NCBI RefSeq assembly: GCF_014633365.1
Contig: NC_068349.1
Location: 37,897,192-37,961,191, forward strand
Direction of reading: 5' to 3'
From: Diospyros lotus
Taxonomy: Eukaryota; Streptophyta; Magnoliopsida; Ericales; Ebenaceae
DNA: 64,000 bases
Below the pieces are notes generated by a model, which searched no databases, was not told the origin of the DNA, and was given only the letters and a program-made list of their open reading frames with translations. Positions 48,960 through 59,180 of this stretch are shown piece after piece (positions within the stretch are counted from its first letter, which is position 1; each line of letters begins with the position of its first letter). Made by a program: the position numbers and the translations under genes.

Positions 48960-50363
48960 TTAAAACCAGTTGTCGGCAACCTCGCACAGTGCTTTGGTAG
49001 AATCGCCATCTTCGCTCAAGCTCTTCAGAGCCGAGCTCTTCAGCTCCCTCATTCTCCGCCGGAAGGCCTTGGCTTCTTCACCGACCATCACCCTTTTCAC
49101 GACCCTCGCTATCTCCTCCCGCCCCACCACCCCGTCCGCCTCGCCGGACTCCGGCCGCAGCGCCACTTTCAGATCATCCGTCACCAGCGCCGCGTTCATG
49201 TTCTGCTCGGCGAAGAGCGGCCAAGCCACGAACGGCAGGCCGTTGCCGTGCAGTATGTTCTCGATAATAGAGTTCCAGCCGCAGTGAGTCAAGAACCCAC
49301 CGGTAGATTCGTGTCTGAGGACTTGGATCTGCGGCGCCCAAGTGGGGATCACTAGGCTCCGGCATTTGGTTCTTTCGACGAACCCTTCCGGCAAGAAAGA
49401 TAGCGGTTGGCTCTGGGTTTCGACGGTGAAGTATCCACCTCCGGCCAGATTATCCGGAGGCCTCGCCACCCACAGAAATCTCTGCTCGCTGAATTCTAGA
49501 CCTAGCGCCAACTCAGTGATCTGTTCATGAGAGAGTCTTCCACCGGACCCGAATGAAACAAACAGCACGGACCCAGTTGGCTGATTATCGAGCCAGTTCA
49601 AGCACTCGGTCTGCCCACAATTCTTGTCGTCGGGTTCCATCTGGATGATGGGTCCAACCGGGTAAAGCCTGGGTTTGCCGGGTTGCTGCTGCCAGGCCTT
49701 GATCGGGCCAGGCTCCAAGGCCGTGGAGGTGTTGATTATGATACCCTCGGCCATAGCGTACCGCTCAGGTTGTTGAAGACACCATTTGTAGGCTTCGCTC
49801 TTCCGGTCCTGAATTGAGTAGAAAAGGTCTTTCCCGTGGATCGGAATACAGCCCGGGATTTGAACCGGTTCGGTCAGCTCGCGAAACTCGCAAGAAACGG
49901 TTTTGTCGAGTGTGGGCAAGTCGAAGAAAAGCGACAAAGACATGGCCGTGGATAAGTAGTACATGTAGGGAGGAACACCAAGTTCTCTGGCCATGTCGAA
50001 CGTGTCCGCGCCGAATAGGTCGACCAGAAGAGCGGCGAGCTTGGTGGAGGCGGCCAGAGACTTGAGGGCTTCGTAAAGAAACGGAAGCGAGCGAGCCATG
50101 GTGACGGAGATTCTGGTCTCGAGCCCGGCGCTGGGCGGCAAGTCCGCGAGGCTGACAGCGGGGAGAAGAAGGTGGGAAATGGCGGAAGGGAGAGACTCGA
50201 GAAAAGCAGCCTGGGCTTTGGAGGACGGGCCGTTGGTGGGGACGATGATGGTGATGGAGAAGTGGAAGCGGCGGACGAGTCGCCGGGCGAACTCACGGAG
50301 AGAGATGAGGTGACTCAGCCCCGGCGACGGAATGACTGCTATGTGAGGTGCTGTTTGGGCCAT
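48960..50363 (-). CDS. UGT72B-like: UDP-glycosyltransferase, UGT72B-type, inverted paralogue
   Basis: An intronless 467-residue paralogue of the plus-strand UGT (roughly 80-88% identical by eye). The start is taken at 50363 (MAQTAPHIAVIPSPGLSH), which gives the same length and N-terminus as the partner; the open frame extends 24 codons further to 50435, but that extension (ELQRRQNTLGRR) has no counterpart. Catalytic His18 and Asp115 (ALLVDLFGADTFD) are in the same positions. The PSPG box runs W342-Q387 and has the same two-residue insertion (ENILHGNGLP). A TATA-like CTTTATAAAC at 50470-50461 (minus strand) lies about 100 bp upstream. Its leader does not resemble that of the plus-strand copy, so the promoter was lost, replaced or not included in the inversion. 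Both genes look functional. Confidence 0.95.
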   Translation of the reverse strand: MAQTAPHIAVIPSPGLSHLISLREFARRLVRRFHFSITIIVPTNGPSSKAQAAFLESLPSAISHLLLPAVSLADLPPSAGLETRISVTMARSLPFLYEALKSLAASTKLAALLVDLFGADTFDMARELGVPPYMYYLSTAMSLSLFFDLPTLDKTVSCEFRELTEPVQIPGCIPIHGKDLFYSIQDRKSEAYKWCLQQPERYAMAEGIIINTSTALEPGPIKAWQQQPGKPRLYPVGPIIQMEPDDKNCGQTECLNWLDNQPTGSVLFVSFGSGGRLSHEQITELALGLEFSEQRFLWVARPPDNLAGGGYFTVETQSQPLSFLPEGFVERTKCRSLVIPTWAPQIQVLRHESTGGFLTHCGWNSIIENILHGNGLPFVAWPLFAEQNMNAALVTDDLKVALRPESGEADGVVGREEIARVVKRVMVGEEAKAFRRRMRELKSSALKSLSEDGDSTKALCEVADNWF

Positions 50364-50475
50364 GGCTGGGTAATTTCTTCTTCCCAGTGTGTTTTGCCTT
50401 CGTTGTAGTTCTTCCTTTAGTCCCACCCCACCCACTCTGCTCCAACTATCTTGTTGTATTGTTTATAAAGGCTTA
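50364..50475 (-). promoter_or_regulatory. Core promoter and leader of the minus-strand UGT
   Basis: On the minus strand a CTTTATAAAC box (50470-50461) precedes a leader of about 100 bases ending GGAAGAAGAAATTACCCAGC before the ATG. It differs from the promoter shared by the other UGT copies. Confidence 0.5.
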
Positions 50476-52632
50476 TTTAATGTATTTTATTCTTAATATC
50501 TCAATATTTTAATAAAACATTTTACAATATGATATATTTATTATTAATTAACAAAATATTGTAATGCTAAAAATAAAATATATTAAATATAACTCTTAAC
50601 GACAAAACTCTTATTATAAAATACTAAATTTTTTTATGTGATCTTGATGGAGCTGGTAATCTAATCATATTATGTATTGTGGGTACTTACATTGCTTATT
50701 ATTATCGAGAGACTAAGTGATCATTGGAGCTGAACTTATCTGAATTGTCTCTTTTTATGAAAAAATGAGGGCGAGACATTATTATTTAATTTTGATTTTG
50801 TAGTTTTATTTCTTTGACAAAATAATTTAATTAATTTAAAATATATTATTATTTTAATTATTTTTTGTACAAGATTTAATATTTTTCAATACATTTTCAT
50901 CATTGAATTTCAAGAAAATGATCAAATTCTATAAAAAATATTACCATTCAAACACTAAAAGATGGAAAATAATATCATTTTTCAGGTAAAAAATTATACC
51001 AATCAAATAACTTAAACTTCAAATTTCTAGGAATTTATTTTCCCTACAATTCAATTCCCCAAAATTCATTTTCTTTCCACTCAAATTCCACCATTACAAT
51101 CAAACGCATGCTAGATGTTTTGATGTCGAAGTCAATTACTATGCTCGAAAGTAATGCAGTAATAATACAAAAAATATATAATAAATATTTTTCTTATAAT
51201 TATCACGTTTTTATATAGACAAAATGAATTGGTCAGCAAAGACTAAGATAAGACTTCCTAAATAGTTGAATTTGATCTTTCAGATAATTAGGCAAGCACG
51301 TTATGAGCATGGGCTTGGGGTTGGGCCGCCTTGGTTTTTCGACCCTTCAGCCCTCACCAAATTTGAGTCTTAAATTAAATTTAAATTGCTATAAGTATCA
51401 AGAACTAGAGAACCCACCAATCATATAAGAGCTTCACTAAATCAAATTAACTTAAAATTAATCCAAATAATAGGAATGAACTAAAAGAAAAAGTAATTCA
51501 AATTTGTTTGGCAAGTGTTCGACCGAGTTGATTGATAAGCTTTGGGCCTTAGGCCCTATTGAGGCATTTACCCTTGTTGAAATTGGAATTTGGGTCATTA
51601 GTGACCACTAAAATTTATACAATAAGATAAAATTTTCATTCACGATTTATCTTCTCTGTCAAAATTAAGAACATTAGCGGTGAGAGACCAGACAAGGATG
51701 ATACTCCCAAGATAATAACATAAGTAGTCTTAATTCCTAATTTCTTTCTAGTGAAGAATCAAAACACAAAATGAAATTTTAAGTATAGTGAAAGTGAATT
51801 AAAAAAGGATGAAGTAAAAGTAGAGACCACAATAAATGCATTTTTAACAATTATTTTCTAAATTCAAGTCATTGTTGAATAGAATTCTCGAAAAAAATCG
51901 ATATGGAGGAAAAAAATAAATCCCCACCTCACAAAAAGTATTGAATCCCAACTTGCCTAGCTTTTAGACCGGTCTTTCTACATGACATCATGGGCATTCC
52001 ACTCATGGAGTGGGTCATGGGCTAGCCCTTGATGCCATCAACTATGATATAATTTACGTTTCCTTTAGTTCGTTCATCTATAATATCTGATGATTTTCTT
52101 GTTACGTTTTTTTCTAAGTCAGTCTGGTCTAATTAAAGTCAATTAACTCACATAAAATAATGATTGAGTTTTTATCAACCTAGTTAAGTTTAAAATTAAC
52201 CTAAGTTTAGTGTCTTTCAACCCTTTCTTATCTATTTTTTAAGTTTAAAATTAACCTAGTTAAGTTTAAAATTAACCTAAGTTTAGTGTATTTCCAATCT
52301 TCTAGACCTGGCAGTCAAGACTTTATGAAATAGTCTTTCCAATACTTGAGTTATATGATAAATAAGAGGGGAGTGAACTAAAGATATCACAATTTAGGAT
52401 TAAGTATTTTTTTAGTATATTTTCTTATTCGAGAAGAGAGGTATTCGTCTTTAATAGCCAAGTGGAGATAACCCTAGGATAAGGATTAGGTCTCCTAATT
52501 TAATAGTAGCTTAGAATTGTTATTCTAGATAATCTAAAAGGATTAAAATTACACTTACAAAACATTCTTTTAAGACTTATGAGAATATCACAAATCTATA
52601 AGATTTGGGTTGATTGTCAAATTTGATTATTA
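50476..52632. other. AT-rich intergenic DNA
   Basis: No gene could be supported. A small direct repeat (AAGTTTAAAATTAACCTA, often followed by AGTTTAGTG) recurs at 52185-52290. Confidence 0.55.
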
Positions 52633-53425
52633 TGTCTGACAAAATATCAGAATAACTTGAAAATAGTCAAGAGGAAGAAGCGCCACGTGGTGGACCAAAA
52701 AACTTTGGGTGACTTGGGGGGTCACCTGGGGGCCGTCAACCCTGAGTAGGGGTCATTCGGGGGTGGCAGAAGGACACACCCCCTAGTGCCACTCTGTAGG
52801 AGCGGAGAAAACGTGGCCTCCAACACCTGACCGTGCGCCACGTAGCAACCCAGTGCAGGGCCAACTCCTATGCAAAGCCTTGCCTCGAGTAGGGGTCACT
52901 CTGGGGTAAGACACCTTTGAGTAAGGGCCAATCGAGGGTGAGAAACCCTTGAGTGACCCCCTCTCAAGGTACCACGCCTTAGCATGCTCTTTCGTGAGCC
53001 CATGTGTTCGCACCCATGCGTCAACACCTCCAAAAGAATCGGTCAAAACTATCCCCGTGAAACTTGGTCAAAACCTTTTCCGATGTTATTTCTGAGAAGA
53101 TTGACTCACCCTACACCTGACAACCACTCCCATAGCTATAAATAAGGGGTCTCTTCCCCTCATTTAGTACGCAAACTTTCACACTCGTACTTACTACTTG
53201 TCTTTAAACATTTCACTTTTATGAGAGTCTAATTTTAGCATCGGAAGGTTTGCACGGGAATTCTCACCTGTGCCCTTAATAGATATTCTTTCCAAACAGG
53301 TCATTCATCGCCTAAAAGAGTCATCCATCCCTAAGTGAGTCACCCATTACGCGAACAAGCCACAAGTGAATCATTCATTGACGATTTTCCATACATAAAT
53401 TTATTATTATAACCATACAACAACA
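52633..53425 (+). mobile_element. LTR (Ty3/gypsy-like), probable solo LTR
   Basis: This is the best preserved LTR of its type in the window. A GC-rich front part has repeated GAGTAGGGGTCA and GGGTGA blocks, then AGCTATAAATAAGGGGTCTC (TATA) at about 53136-53155, and CTAATTTTAGCATCGGAAGG with TTTGCACGGGAATTCTCACC at 53229-53272. The end is taken at ACAACAACA (53425), as in the LTR at 3234-3936. The left end (TGTCTGAC) is a guess and no target-site duplication was confirmed. No internal coding region is present. Confidence 0.55.
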
Positions 53426-53520
53426 TTTATAATATAACTTATCTTATCTCATCTCAACCTCGATGGCATATTCTAGTTAGGTAAACCTAATTAAGGATGT
53501 CAAAGTGTAATTTACCCTAA

Positions 53521-54193
53521 AGGGGCGTTTGGTATGAAAGAAATGTTTACATTTCTGGGAATGTTAAATTGAGAATCTATATTCTCATGTTTGGTATAAT
53601 TTTTTAAAAAAAGAATCATGAAAAAATAGCATTCTTAGGAATTATTTTTAATTAACTTTCCCATAAAAAGATTTCCATGAAAGGATTGGAAATCTTAGAA
53701 TCCCATGGACAAGGAAAACTTTTTAACAAATAAAAAAACTAATACACCCACCCTTATAACTCCCCCCACATATATATCTCTGCTGTTTGCCCCCATTTAT
53801 GTTCTCCTTCTACCCTAATCGACCACTATTATAATCTGCGTTTCCTTTATTGCGGCACTGCGATGTGGGCATTTCCCCTGTAATTTTTCTTTTGTCTTTC
53901 CATCTCAACCTGTCAGCCATTTATTTTTCATCCATTTGAGTGAGTCAAAGAATAAAAAAAAAAAAATCAAATAAGGATAATTTTAAAAAATTAGCATGGA
54001 TTTCAGGAATATTGTATTTAAATCAAACATAAAAATGTAAGATTTTTAAAAAAGAATACTCAACATTCGTGAGAATGTTTAAAACTAACCAAATATAGAA
54101 TTGTATAAATTTTGATAATCAAATTTTTTTAAAAATATTCTCAAAAATTATAAATTTTAAGAATTTAATTTTTTTTTTGTACCAAATACCCCG
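53521..54193. mobile_element. MITE, TAA target site (PIF/Harbinger-like)
   Basis: The 673-bp element is flanked by TAA at 53518-53520 and 54194-54196. Ends are AGGGGCGTTTGGTA on the left and, reverse-complemented, CGGGGTATTTGGTA on the right, the shape typical of Tourist-like MITEs. The AT-rich interior has no transposase. Sub-terminal sequences are also loosely inverted. Confidence 0.8.
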
Positions 54194-54464
54194 TAAGCAT
54201 GATTCACAACCCATAAGTAAGGATGATTCACAACCCATAAGGGTGATTCACAAATTACAGCTGATAGCGTTACAATGACTAGACATAAGTTCTTAATTAT
54301 TAGTCCTTGACTCCAACTGGCCATGACTCATTGAGTCGTTGCCCACGTCAGCACAAAAAATGAATTTTATTTTATATATTAATTCTAGTATAATGAAATT
54401 AAGGTTTTTAGATAACGTTTTTTCATTACAATTTGATTAAGAGGTGACACATGCCTACCTAATA

Positions 54465-54897
54465 AGAGGAATAGAATTTTATTTTTTGTTATTATAAATA
54501 TTTATTTTATTTTTATAATTATTTACTTATAATATATCAACTTAAATTATTACTTAAAAATTATGCAATTAACTAAAATTTCAATTATTTTTATCATGTT
54601 TGTAATTTTTATTTAATAATTTTTAATTTATTCATTAATTGATTACAATTTATTAAAATTATTTAAATATTATTAATACTAATAATAAATAAATAAAAAG
54701 ATGTAAAAATATATAAAAAATAATACAAAAGAAATTAAAATTTGTTATACTTAAAATAGAAGGGAAAAATAAGAATAAATATATTATCACAAATTTGAGG
54801 TAAGTGAATAATATTATATTGAATTTAAGATAATATTATTTCACCGCTCCAAATTTGGAATAGGATTTGGGAGCGGGTTGGAGATCGCGTGAGAGAG
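54465..54897. mobile_element. Decayed second copy of the 29321-29845 MITE
   Basis: The interior follows 29400-29845 block by block, for example ACTTAAATTATTACTTAAAA, TTTAAATATTATTAATACTA, AAAATTTGTTATACTTAAAA and AATAAGAATAAATATATTA. The right end GCGGGTTGGAGATCGCGTGA corresponds to GGGTTGGAGATGGTC. The left terminus is not preserved. Confidence 0.72.
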
Positions 54898-54931
54898 TGT
54901 ATTGACTATTCTTATTGTAGGGATATTGTAA

Positions 54932-55309
54932 GAGTTGATTACACTAATAATCATTCAACTCTATATTCTGTTATCGTTTGATCACTGAATTTTGAAATAT
55001 TACTTGTTAGTCACTAATATTTTAAAACTATTACTACTCAGTTACAAAACTTTAAAATATTATCTATTAGTCATTAATATTTCAAAACTGTTTCTTATCT
55101 GTCACTCATAAACTTAAACTCATGTGACTAACAAGTGAGGAGTGAAAAACGATTTTAAAATATTAATGACTAATAAGTAACGTTTTAAAGTTCAGTAACT
55201 GAATAGTAACAGTTTTAAAATATTAGTAATTAGTAAATAATATTTCAAAATTCAGTGACTAAACAGTAATAAAATGAAAAGTTAAGTGATTATTGATGTA
55301 ATTAACCCA
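54932..55309. mobile_element. Foldback MITE with long inverted arms (Mutator-like)
   Basis: The two halves are inverted copies of each other over about 170-180 bases. For example, ATCACTGAATTTTGAAATAT on the left faces ATATTTCAAAATTCAGTGAC on the right. Ends are GAGTTGATTACAC and, reverse-complemented, GGGTTAATTACATC. The flanking nonamers ATATTGTAA (54923-54931) and ATAATGTAA (55310-55318) match at 8 of 9, as expected for Mutator-like elements. It is non-coding. Confidence 0.75.
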
Positions 55310-55318
55310 ATAATGTAA

Positions 55319-56379
55319 CGAGATTAAAAACGATTGGAGTATAATTATGTAAAATTAACAAAAAGTTTAATAAAATTGAAATTATAACAAACTTTGAATA
55401 TTTTCGTAACTTTAGGCCAACTAACAAACTAACTTGAACTAATAGTCTTAACAAATTTTAAAAATAAAGTATTTAAAATACTACATTTTGGTTTTAAGTA
55501 ATTTTGTGTAATTAAGAATAAAGTGTCATTCATGAAGTAACTTAGGTTTAAATTAATTACATAATTAATACTAAATAAAGAAAGGATCTAGAAGAGTCCC
55601 TAGGACCGCCGAAATAATAAAAACAATTGTTGTCAGTTGTCACCTTCTTGGCGGCAAAATCTTGTAGATAAGTAGTGGATTCCACGAAACTCTTAAAGGA
55701 CTAATAATATATAAATATCGTCCGCACTGACATAACGCAAAAATAAAGTATTTAAAAGTTTTGCATAAAATAATAAAATTTAAATTGATGATTTAAAAAA
55801 TAAAATTATTATTAAAAAATAATATTTAATAGTAAGATTAGAAGATAAATCTCGAATATGAACTGTGTTGAATATCCAACTCTGAGTGTGTATAGATTGT
55901 AACCGTATTTAAATTTATCTAAAGATATATCAAGGAAAAGAATTACCGCCTCTAAGAATTAATTGGGTGAAATTCAAATATTTTAAGTGAATAAAATATA
56001 TATATATATATAAATATTATTAAATGAATGTGTCATTATTAATGAACTTAGCCGTCCCAATTTATTTCATTTGCACGCCAAATATATCAAAATCAAGAGA
56101 CATCGGCTGCTGAGATCTCAACATTTTGCAATATAGTTGAGACCACTTGACTTTGACGTTAATTTTTTTATTATCAAAAGTGCTAATTCTGATATTTTAG
56201 CAAAACAGTTGCTTTCGCGTTATGGAATGTGATATTTTTATTGGGTGGAATTCATAATTAGCTTGTTCAAATGTACAAAATTATTTTTATCTCTTTCATA
56301 TAGATTTTTTTTTTTTAGCTATTCAAACAAAGTAATTATACTATATAGTCACTTTTATATAAGATATCAAAAATATCCT
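55319..56379. other. AT-rich intergenic DNA
   Basis: No gene could be supported. A TA run lies at about 55998-56012, and the rest is AT-rich without defined repeats. Confidence 0.55.
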
Positions 56380-57062
56380 TGTTACGGGCATTTTCCGAAC
56401 CGTCTTGGGCTATTGTACAGATTGCTTTGGGATGAGAATAGTCTAATGACTGAACTCTAGCCACTTGAAGCCCAATGGGCCTAATGTCGAAGAGTATCTC
56501 AGCGAGGTCGCACAATGCAAAAATACGAGCTTAGATCGCGATAACAAGCGAGCTCCTAGCGATGCCGCACAATGCAAAAGTACAAGCTTAGATCGCGATA
56601 ACAAGCGAGTTCTTAGCGATGCCTCTAGCTCGCTAGCTGATCCAGTCAGCTCGCAAAGAAGACCACGAAACAGAATAACCGGAGATGATGTCTATCTGTC
56701 CTTATCAGTGGTAAACTAATCCCCAAATGATGCGGAGCTTTTACTCCCAGTTTTATGGAGACAATAAGAACACATTGTCCTTCATGATGTGGCCCCACCG
56801 CTTTGAATTTTGTGTGAATTGTCAAGGATATTATAAATAAGGGGTCAAAAGCTACTGTACAGACACAAAAAAATACATATTGTTACTCTGCCATAATTAT
56901 CAGAGGACAGTCGTGGACTAAGTATCATTCTGACTAAACCACGTAAAAAACTCACACGCGCATTGTTTATTGATAGTGCCATTGCTTTCTTCCCTTTGTG
57001 TTTGTGACTAATCTATCAGTACGGGCCGACAGATCCTAGTCGACCAATTCTGAACGTCGACA
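56380..57062 (+). mobile_element. Solo LTR, relative of 13080-13647
   Basis: Starts TGTTACGGGC and ends CGTCGACA, so TG...CA termini are present. The flanking pentamers ATCCT (56375-56379) and ACCCT (57063-57067) match at 4 of 5. Inside are a TATA region GGATATTATAAATAAGGGG (about 56828), GGACAGTCGTGGACTAAGTA followed by AACCACGTAAA (R-U5-like), and a two-unit GC-rich repeat (GCACAATGCAAAAATACGAG and AGATCGCGATAACAAGCGAG) at about 56511-56620. The open frame over that repeat is not a gene. No internal retrotransposon genes are present. Confidence 0.62.
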
Positions 57063-57522
57063 ACCCTTAATGAGATTTTAAAATAGAAAGCTCACATTGC
57101 CCTTAGTCTCATTTATCAAAATACCCTTGTCTCTTTTATATAATATGTTCTTTCTCTCTCTCATCTTCCAAATTCACATTACTTTCTTTTTCTTCGTTGT
57201 CAAACTATCCAAACTCAATTATTCTTCATACATTCAATCTTTTTGCTTATTGGGTCATTCAACTTTTTTCATCAATCGCAGCGACCTCATTGAAGTTCCA
57301 TTCAACAAGTTTCTTTCACTCAAACAAATAATTTCACTCAATCTCAAGTTATCGATTTGATTTCTATTTATTTTAATTTTCAAAATAATTTTTGTATTCA
57401 CATTGTTTATTAAGGCTGTGTAGAATGATTGTAGTTGTGAGCAAAATATATTTTGGTAGATATCAATATAAATCTGTATTAATTTGTGTGATTTTTTTGT
57501 TTTTCTGAAACTGCACATTGTT
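57063..57522. other. AT-rich spacer before the tandem array
   Basis: No gene or repeat with defined ends. Overlapping open frames on both strands (57097-57360 and 57255-57518) are AT-driven and match nothing I know. Confidence 0.55.
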
Positions 57523-57581
57523 ATCGGGTTTAGTGGGCAACCAAACCCAGTGACTGGGTTTGGTTGCCCACTAAACCCGAT
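57523..57581. repeat. Perfect 59-bp palindrome (29-bp arms, 1-base centre)
   Basis: The left arm begins ATCGGGTTTAGTGGGCAACC and the right arm is its exact reverse complement, ending GGTTGCCCACTAAACCCGAT, around a single central G. It begins the first unit of the tandem array. Later units carry degenerate versions with one or two partial inverted copies. Confidence 0.9.
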
Positions 57582-59180
57582 TTTACTTCTTTTTCTATAA
57601 ATTAGTAGGTTCTATTAATACTAAAATGATGTATTTTTTCTATTCTCAGGTTAATTGAATGTGTAAATCACAACAAACAATAATATCTTTGACTTGGTGT
57701 GTGTGACCTATATCAACACAACTAATGCATAATAAAGTGTTCTAACTACTAACAACACCAAGATGATGTAACGATAATAATAATAAATTTATCTAAAAAT
57801 AAAAGTGTAATTTTTAAATAATAATCTTCTTTTGGTATTATCGCGTAACTTGAAAAAAACTAATGGATAAAAAAAATTAAAAAAATTTAAAATCGGATTT
57901 AGTGGCTAACAAAACCTAATGACCAAGTTTGGTTGCCCACCAAACTCGGTGACCAAGTTTTGTTGTCCACTAAAGTAGATTTTATTTATTTTATTTTTTC
58001 TATAAATTAGCGGGTTTCATTAGCACTAAAATGATGTATTTTTACAATTCTCAGGTTAATTGAATGTATAAATCACAATAAACAATAATATTTTTAATTT
58101 GGTGTGTGTGGTCATATCAAAATAACCAATGCATGATCAAATGTTCTAACTACTAACAACACCAAGATAATATAATGATAATAATAATAATAAATTTATC
58201 AAAAAATAAAAGTATAATTTTTAAACAATAATTTCTTTTTGAAACAATTGTGTAACTCGAAAAAAATCAATAGATAAAAAAATAAATAAAATCGGGTTTA
58301 GTGGGCAACATAACCTAGTGACTAGTTTTGGTTGCCCACCAAACCCAGTGATTGGGTTTTGTTGCCCACTAAACTCGATTTTATTTATTTATTTCTATAA
58401 ATTAATGGGTTTTATTAACATTAAAATGATATCTTTTTACTATTCTCAAGTTCATTGAATGTATAAATCACAACAAACAATAATATCTTTGACTTGGTGT
58501 GTGTGGCCAAAATCAACACAACCAATGTATAATCAAGTGTTCTAATTACTAACAACACCAACATGATGTAATGATAATAATAATAAATTTATCTAAAAAT
58601 AAAAGTGTAAATATTTAAACAATAATATCTTTTTGGGACTATCGCGTAACTTGAAAAAAAATGAATAGACAAAAAAAAAAATCTAAAATTTAAAATCGGG
58701 TTTAATGGGCAACAAAACTCGGGGTTTTGTTAACCACTAAATTTGGTTTTAAATTTTTTTATTTCTTTAATTTTTCTATAAATTAATGGGTTGCATTAGC
58801 ACTAAAATGGTGTCTTTTGACGTAATGATAATAATAATAAATTTTTCTAAAAATAAAAGTGTAGCTTTTATCGTGTAACTTGAAATCGAGTTTAGTGGAT
58901 AACAAAACTCAGTCACCAAGTTTGGTTTCTTTTTTCTCAATTTTTTTTATTTTTTCTATAAATTAATGAATTCAATTAGCACTAAAATGATGTCTTTTGA
59001 TGTAATATTAATATATTAAATTTATCCAAAATTAAAAATATAATTTTTAAACAATAATCTCTTTTTGGAACTATCACATAACTTGAAAAAAATCAATGGA
59101 CAAAAAAAAAAAAAAAAGACTAAAATATAAAATCAAGTTTAGTGGGCAACAAAACACCGGGTTTGGTGGGTTGAGGTTTG
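57523..59180. repeat. Palindrome-led tandem array, five units plus a partial
   Basis: Units begin with ATCGGGTTTAGTGGGCAAC-like sequence at 57523, 57892, 58291, 58695, 58885 and 59132, giving lengths of 369, 399, 404, 190, 247 and a final partial. The first three hold the same blocks: TCTATAAATTAGTAGGTT-like, ACTAAAATGATG, TTGAATGTRTAAATCACAA, ACTTGGTGTGTGTG, CTACTAACAACACCAAGAT and ATAATAATAATAAATTTATC. Units four and five lack the central part. It is satellite-like, non-coding and diverged. Confidence 0.85.

Noticed and set aside
50364..50435. 24-codon upstream extension of the minus-strand UGT
   Set aside because: No counterpart in the paralogue; the start at 50363 gives identical length and conserved N-terminus.
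52783..53046. 87-codon minus-strand open frame
   Set aside because: It lies within the GC-rich front part of an LTR and has no retroelement domain.
56465..56719. 84-codon open frame with internal repeats (NTSLDRDNKRA)
   Set aside because: It is the translation of a duplicated segment inside the U3 of a solo LTR, not a gene.
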